Positions 5,692 to 6,798 of a DNA stretch of 6,798 nucleotides are shown here, piece after piece (position 1 is the stretch's first letter; each line of letters starts with the position of its first letter). Made by a program: the position numbers and the translations under genes. Under the pieces are notes generated by a model, which saw nothing but the letters and a program-made list of their open reading frames with translations, had not been told where the DNA came from and made no database searches. This DNA is from Deltaproteobacteria bacterium (GTDB taxonomy: Bacteria > Myxococcota > B64-G9): assembly GCA_030591745.1 (NCBI GenBank), contig JAUVAM010000209.1, forward strand, positions 1 through 6,798, read 5' to 3'.

Positions 5692-5708
5692 GCCTGGTTT
5701 GATATGAT
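5681..5708 (+). promoter_or_regulatory. Candidate extended -10 promoter abutting the terminator
   Basis: TTTTCA (5681-5686, 4 of 6) and TATGAT (5703-5708, 5 of 6) are 16 bp apart, and TG at 5700-5701 supplies the extended -10 element. The -10 ends directly against the terminator hairpin that begins at 5709, so transcripts would start near 5715, at the hairpin loop. It would drive the gene starting at 5748. Confidence 0.45.
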
Positions 5709-5729
5709 GGGGCCTTCGGGCCCCTTTTT
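5709..5729 (+). terminator. Intrinsic terminator with a TTCG loop
   Basis: GGGGCC-TTCG-GGCCCC forms a perfect 6-bp GC stem closed by a TTCG tetraloop (5709-5724), followed by TTTTT (5725-5729). It lies 17 bp after the stop of the FlgT-like lipoprotein gene and only 18 bp before the next co-directional start, so it separates the two transcripts. Confidence 0.93.
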
Positions 5730-5747
5730 CCTTTGAGGATGATCTCC

Positions 5748-6798
5748 ATGAAAATGCGTGTATCTGTTTTTTCTCTGATTGCTATGTCCTTGTTGGCCTG
5801 GCTTCCTGCGAGTCATGCGGCAGAGGGCAAGGCCGAGAAGATGACTTCCGATCAGACCCAGCAGACTTACAAGCGCAAGTCCATGACTTACGTGGGCATC
5901 GGCAAGGTGGGGGGCTTTAGCATCACCGACGCAGCATTGTCGATGATCGAAAAAGCCATCCGTCCCGGCATCGAACTCAAGCGCTTCGACTACAACGAAG
6001 TGGATATTCGCGATTTCGGTTCGCTCGATGCTTTTGTGAAGGCTCTGCAAGAGTACGTGGAGAAGCGGGCGGAGGACAGAGCGGCGGCCGAGGCGGAATA
6101 CGAGGCGCGTTTCAAGCGGGCCAGGGTCTACGCCAAGGATTTCAACCGCATCATGAGTTCAGCCTATTTTTACGACATCAAGGTCAAGGGTTATCAGTAC
6201 AGGCCGGTGATTTGCTACATGCAGAAGAAGCAGGTCAAGACGAGCAATGGCAAGTACAAGACCGTGGAGGAGCTTAAGTGCCGGGGTGGTACGCCTTCTT
6301 CTCATAAGGACCGGGCCTACATGGAGGTCATGCTGGATCTGGCGGTTACTTTCTATCACGCCAACCTGTCCGACAAGACCAAGGCTCCCTATACGGTTTA
6401 CGAGAGCTTGACCGGCCGCAACCAGGAGCGTTTCAGCTATGCTTCGCCCCCGGCACGGCCTCGTTTGGGCAAGAACGCATCCAGTCGTCAGCGTTCCCAG
6501 GCCAACGAGCGGCACCAGCGGGCGATGGCCGATTACCGCGCCAGGTTGCCTGCGCTTCAACAGAAGGCAACCACGAACGGCACGGGCTCTTTGGCCCGCA
6601 GCATGACCGCCGTGATGTCCAAGCGCATGAAGGGGCTTTCCGAGTTTCAATTAAAGACGCCCGTGACGGCTGCTTTGAGCGACGGCGTGGAGTTCATGTT
6701 GGGCAAGTCAGAGGGATTGGGCTTGGACGACACTTACGACGTGACCGAGTTTGACGCGGCGGGCACAAAGTCGCTCATTGGTTACGTGAAGGTGCGCG
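5748..6798 (+). CDS. Secreted protein with FlgT-like C-terminal region (partial)
   Basis: The frame is open from ATG 5748 to the window edge, giving 350 residues without a stop; the 3' end is missing. A signal peptide (MKMR, a hydrophobic core, then SHA-AEG near residue 24) indicates export. There is no lipobox. Residues 45-90 begin with TYVGIGKVGGF. Residues 92-130 are a charged Ala/Glu/Arg-rich helix likely to form a coiled coil. Residues 131-225 alternate strands and helices (YFYDIKVKGYQ, AYMEVMLDLAVTFYHANLSDK, PYTVYESLTG) in a way that fits a CsgG-like fold. C156 and C178 could form a disulfide. A basic, disordered stretch (235-265) leads to residues 305-350, where VEFMLGKSEGLGLDDTYDVTE and IGYVKVR resemble FlgT-type C-terminal beta domains. 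GAGGAT (5735-5740) lies 7 nt before the start. Function unknown; likely a partner of the neighbouring envelope proteins. Confidence 0.82.
   Translation, partial: MKMRVSVFSLIAMSLLAWLPASHAAEGKAEKMTSDQTQQTYKRKSMTYVGIGKVGGFSITDAALSMIEKAIRPGIELKRFDYNEVDIRDFGSLDAFVKALQEYVEKRAEDRAAAEAEYEARFKRARVYAKDFNRIMSSAYFYDIKVKGYQYRPVICYMQKKQVKTSNGKYKTVEELKCRGGTPSSHKDRAYMEVMLDLAVTFYHANLSDKTKAPYTVYESLTGRNQERFSYASPPARPRLGKNASSRQRSQANERHQRAMADYRARLPALQQKATTNGTGSLARSMTAVMSKRMKGLSEFQLKTPVTAALSDGVEFMLGKSEGLGLDDTYDVTEFDAAGTKSLIGYVKVR

Noticed and set aside
6159..6650. Minus-strand frames at the right end (also 5412-6050)
   Set aside because: Antisense to the secreted-protein gene; 5412-6050 also crosses a strong plus-strand terminator and two genes.
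1..6798. tRNA, rRNA, insertion sequence or phage attachment site
   Set aside because: No cloverleaf-like segment, transposase frame or flanking terminal repeats were seen.

Overview
The window looks like chromosomal DNA from a Gram-negative bacterium. Four of the proteins are predicted lipoproteins, two more have export signals, codon use is moderately GC-rich, and strong AGGAGG ribosome binding sites precede most genes. The protein families, and the Asp/Ala- and Pro/Lys-rich linkers that follow the lipid anchors, suggest a deltaproteobacterial lineage (Myxococcota or relatives). That placement is an inference; no phylogenetic marker except ndk is complete.

Left edge, 1-600 (+): the 3' end of an unidentified gene is followed after 28 bp by a complete, canonical nucleoside diphosphate kinase gene (ndk) with all catalytic residues. 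This is the housekeeping border.

Centre, 708-4290 (-): four genes read leftwards. In transcription order they are an LPP20-like lipoprotein with an acidic linker (3586-4290), a periplasmic protein that appears to carry two CsgG/LpoB-like domains around a small beta domain (2414-3589, coupled to the first gene by an ATGA overlap), a small LPP20-like lipoprotein (1738-2328), and a second LPP20-like lipoprotein with a tail of eleven near-identical TDEPAK hexapeptides (708-1631). The last two share a C-terminal motif and look like an old duplication.

Right, 4474-6798 (+): divergently transcribed genes encode a 405-residue FlgT-like lipoprotein and a secreted protein cut by the window edge, whose visible C-terminal part resembles a FlgT-type beta domain.

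Taken together, 708-6798 is a six-gene block of envelope proteins from the LPP20, CsgG/LpoB and FlgT superfamilies. The same superfamilies build the FlgO/FlgP/FlgT outer-membrane ring around polar flagella, and LpoB/CsgG folds also activate penicillin-binding proteins or form secretion pores. No flagellar, curli or peptidoglycan synthase gene is visible, so the block is best read as a candidate uncharacterised outer-membrane/periplasmic assembly.

Two intergenic junctions share an unusual layout: a candidate -10 box directly abuts an intrinsic terminator hairpin, so a transcript started there would lack most of the terminator's 5' arm. The other noteworthy sites are an 18-bp tandem repeat inside a gene, a divergent promoter region, and a possible TTG start at the head of the leftward operon.
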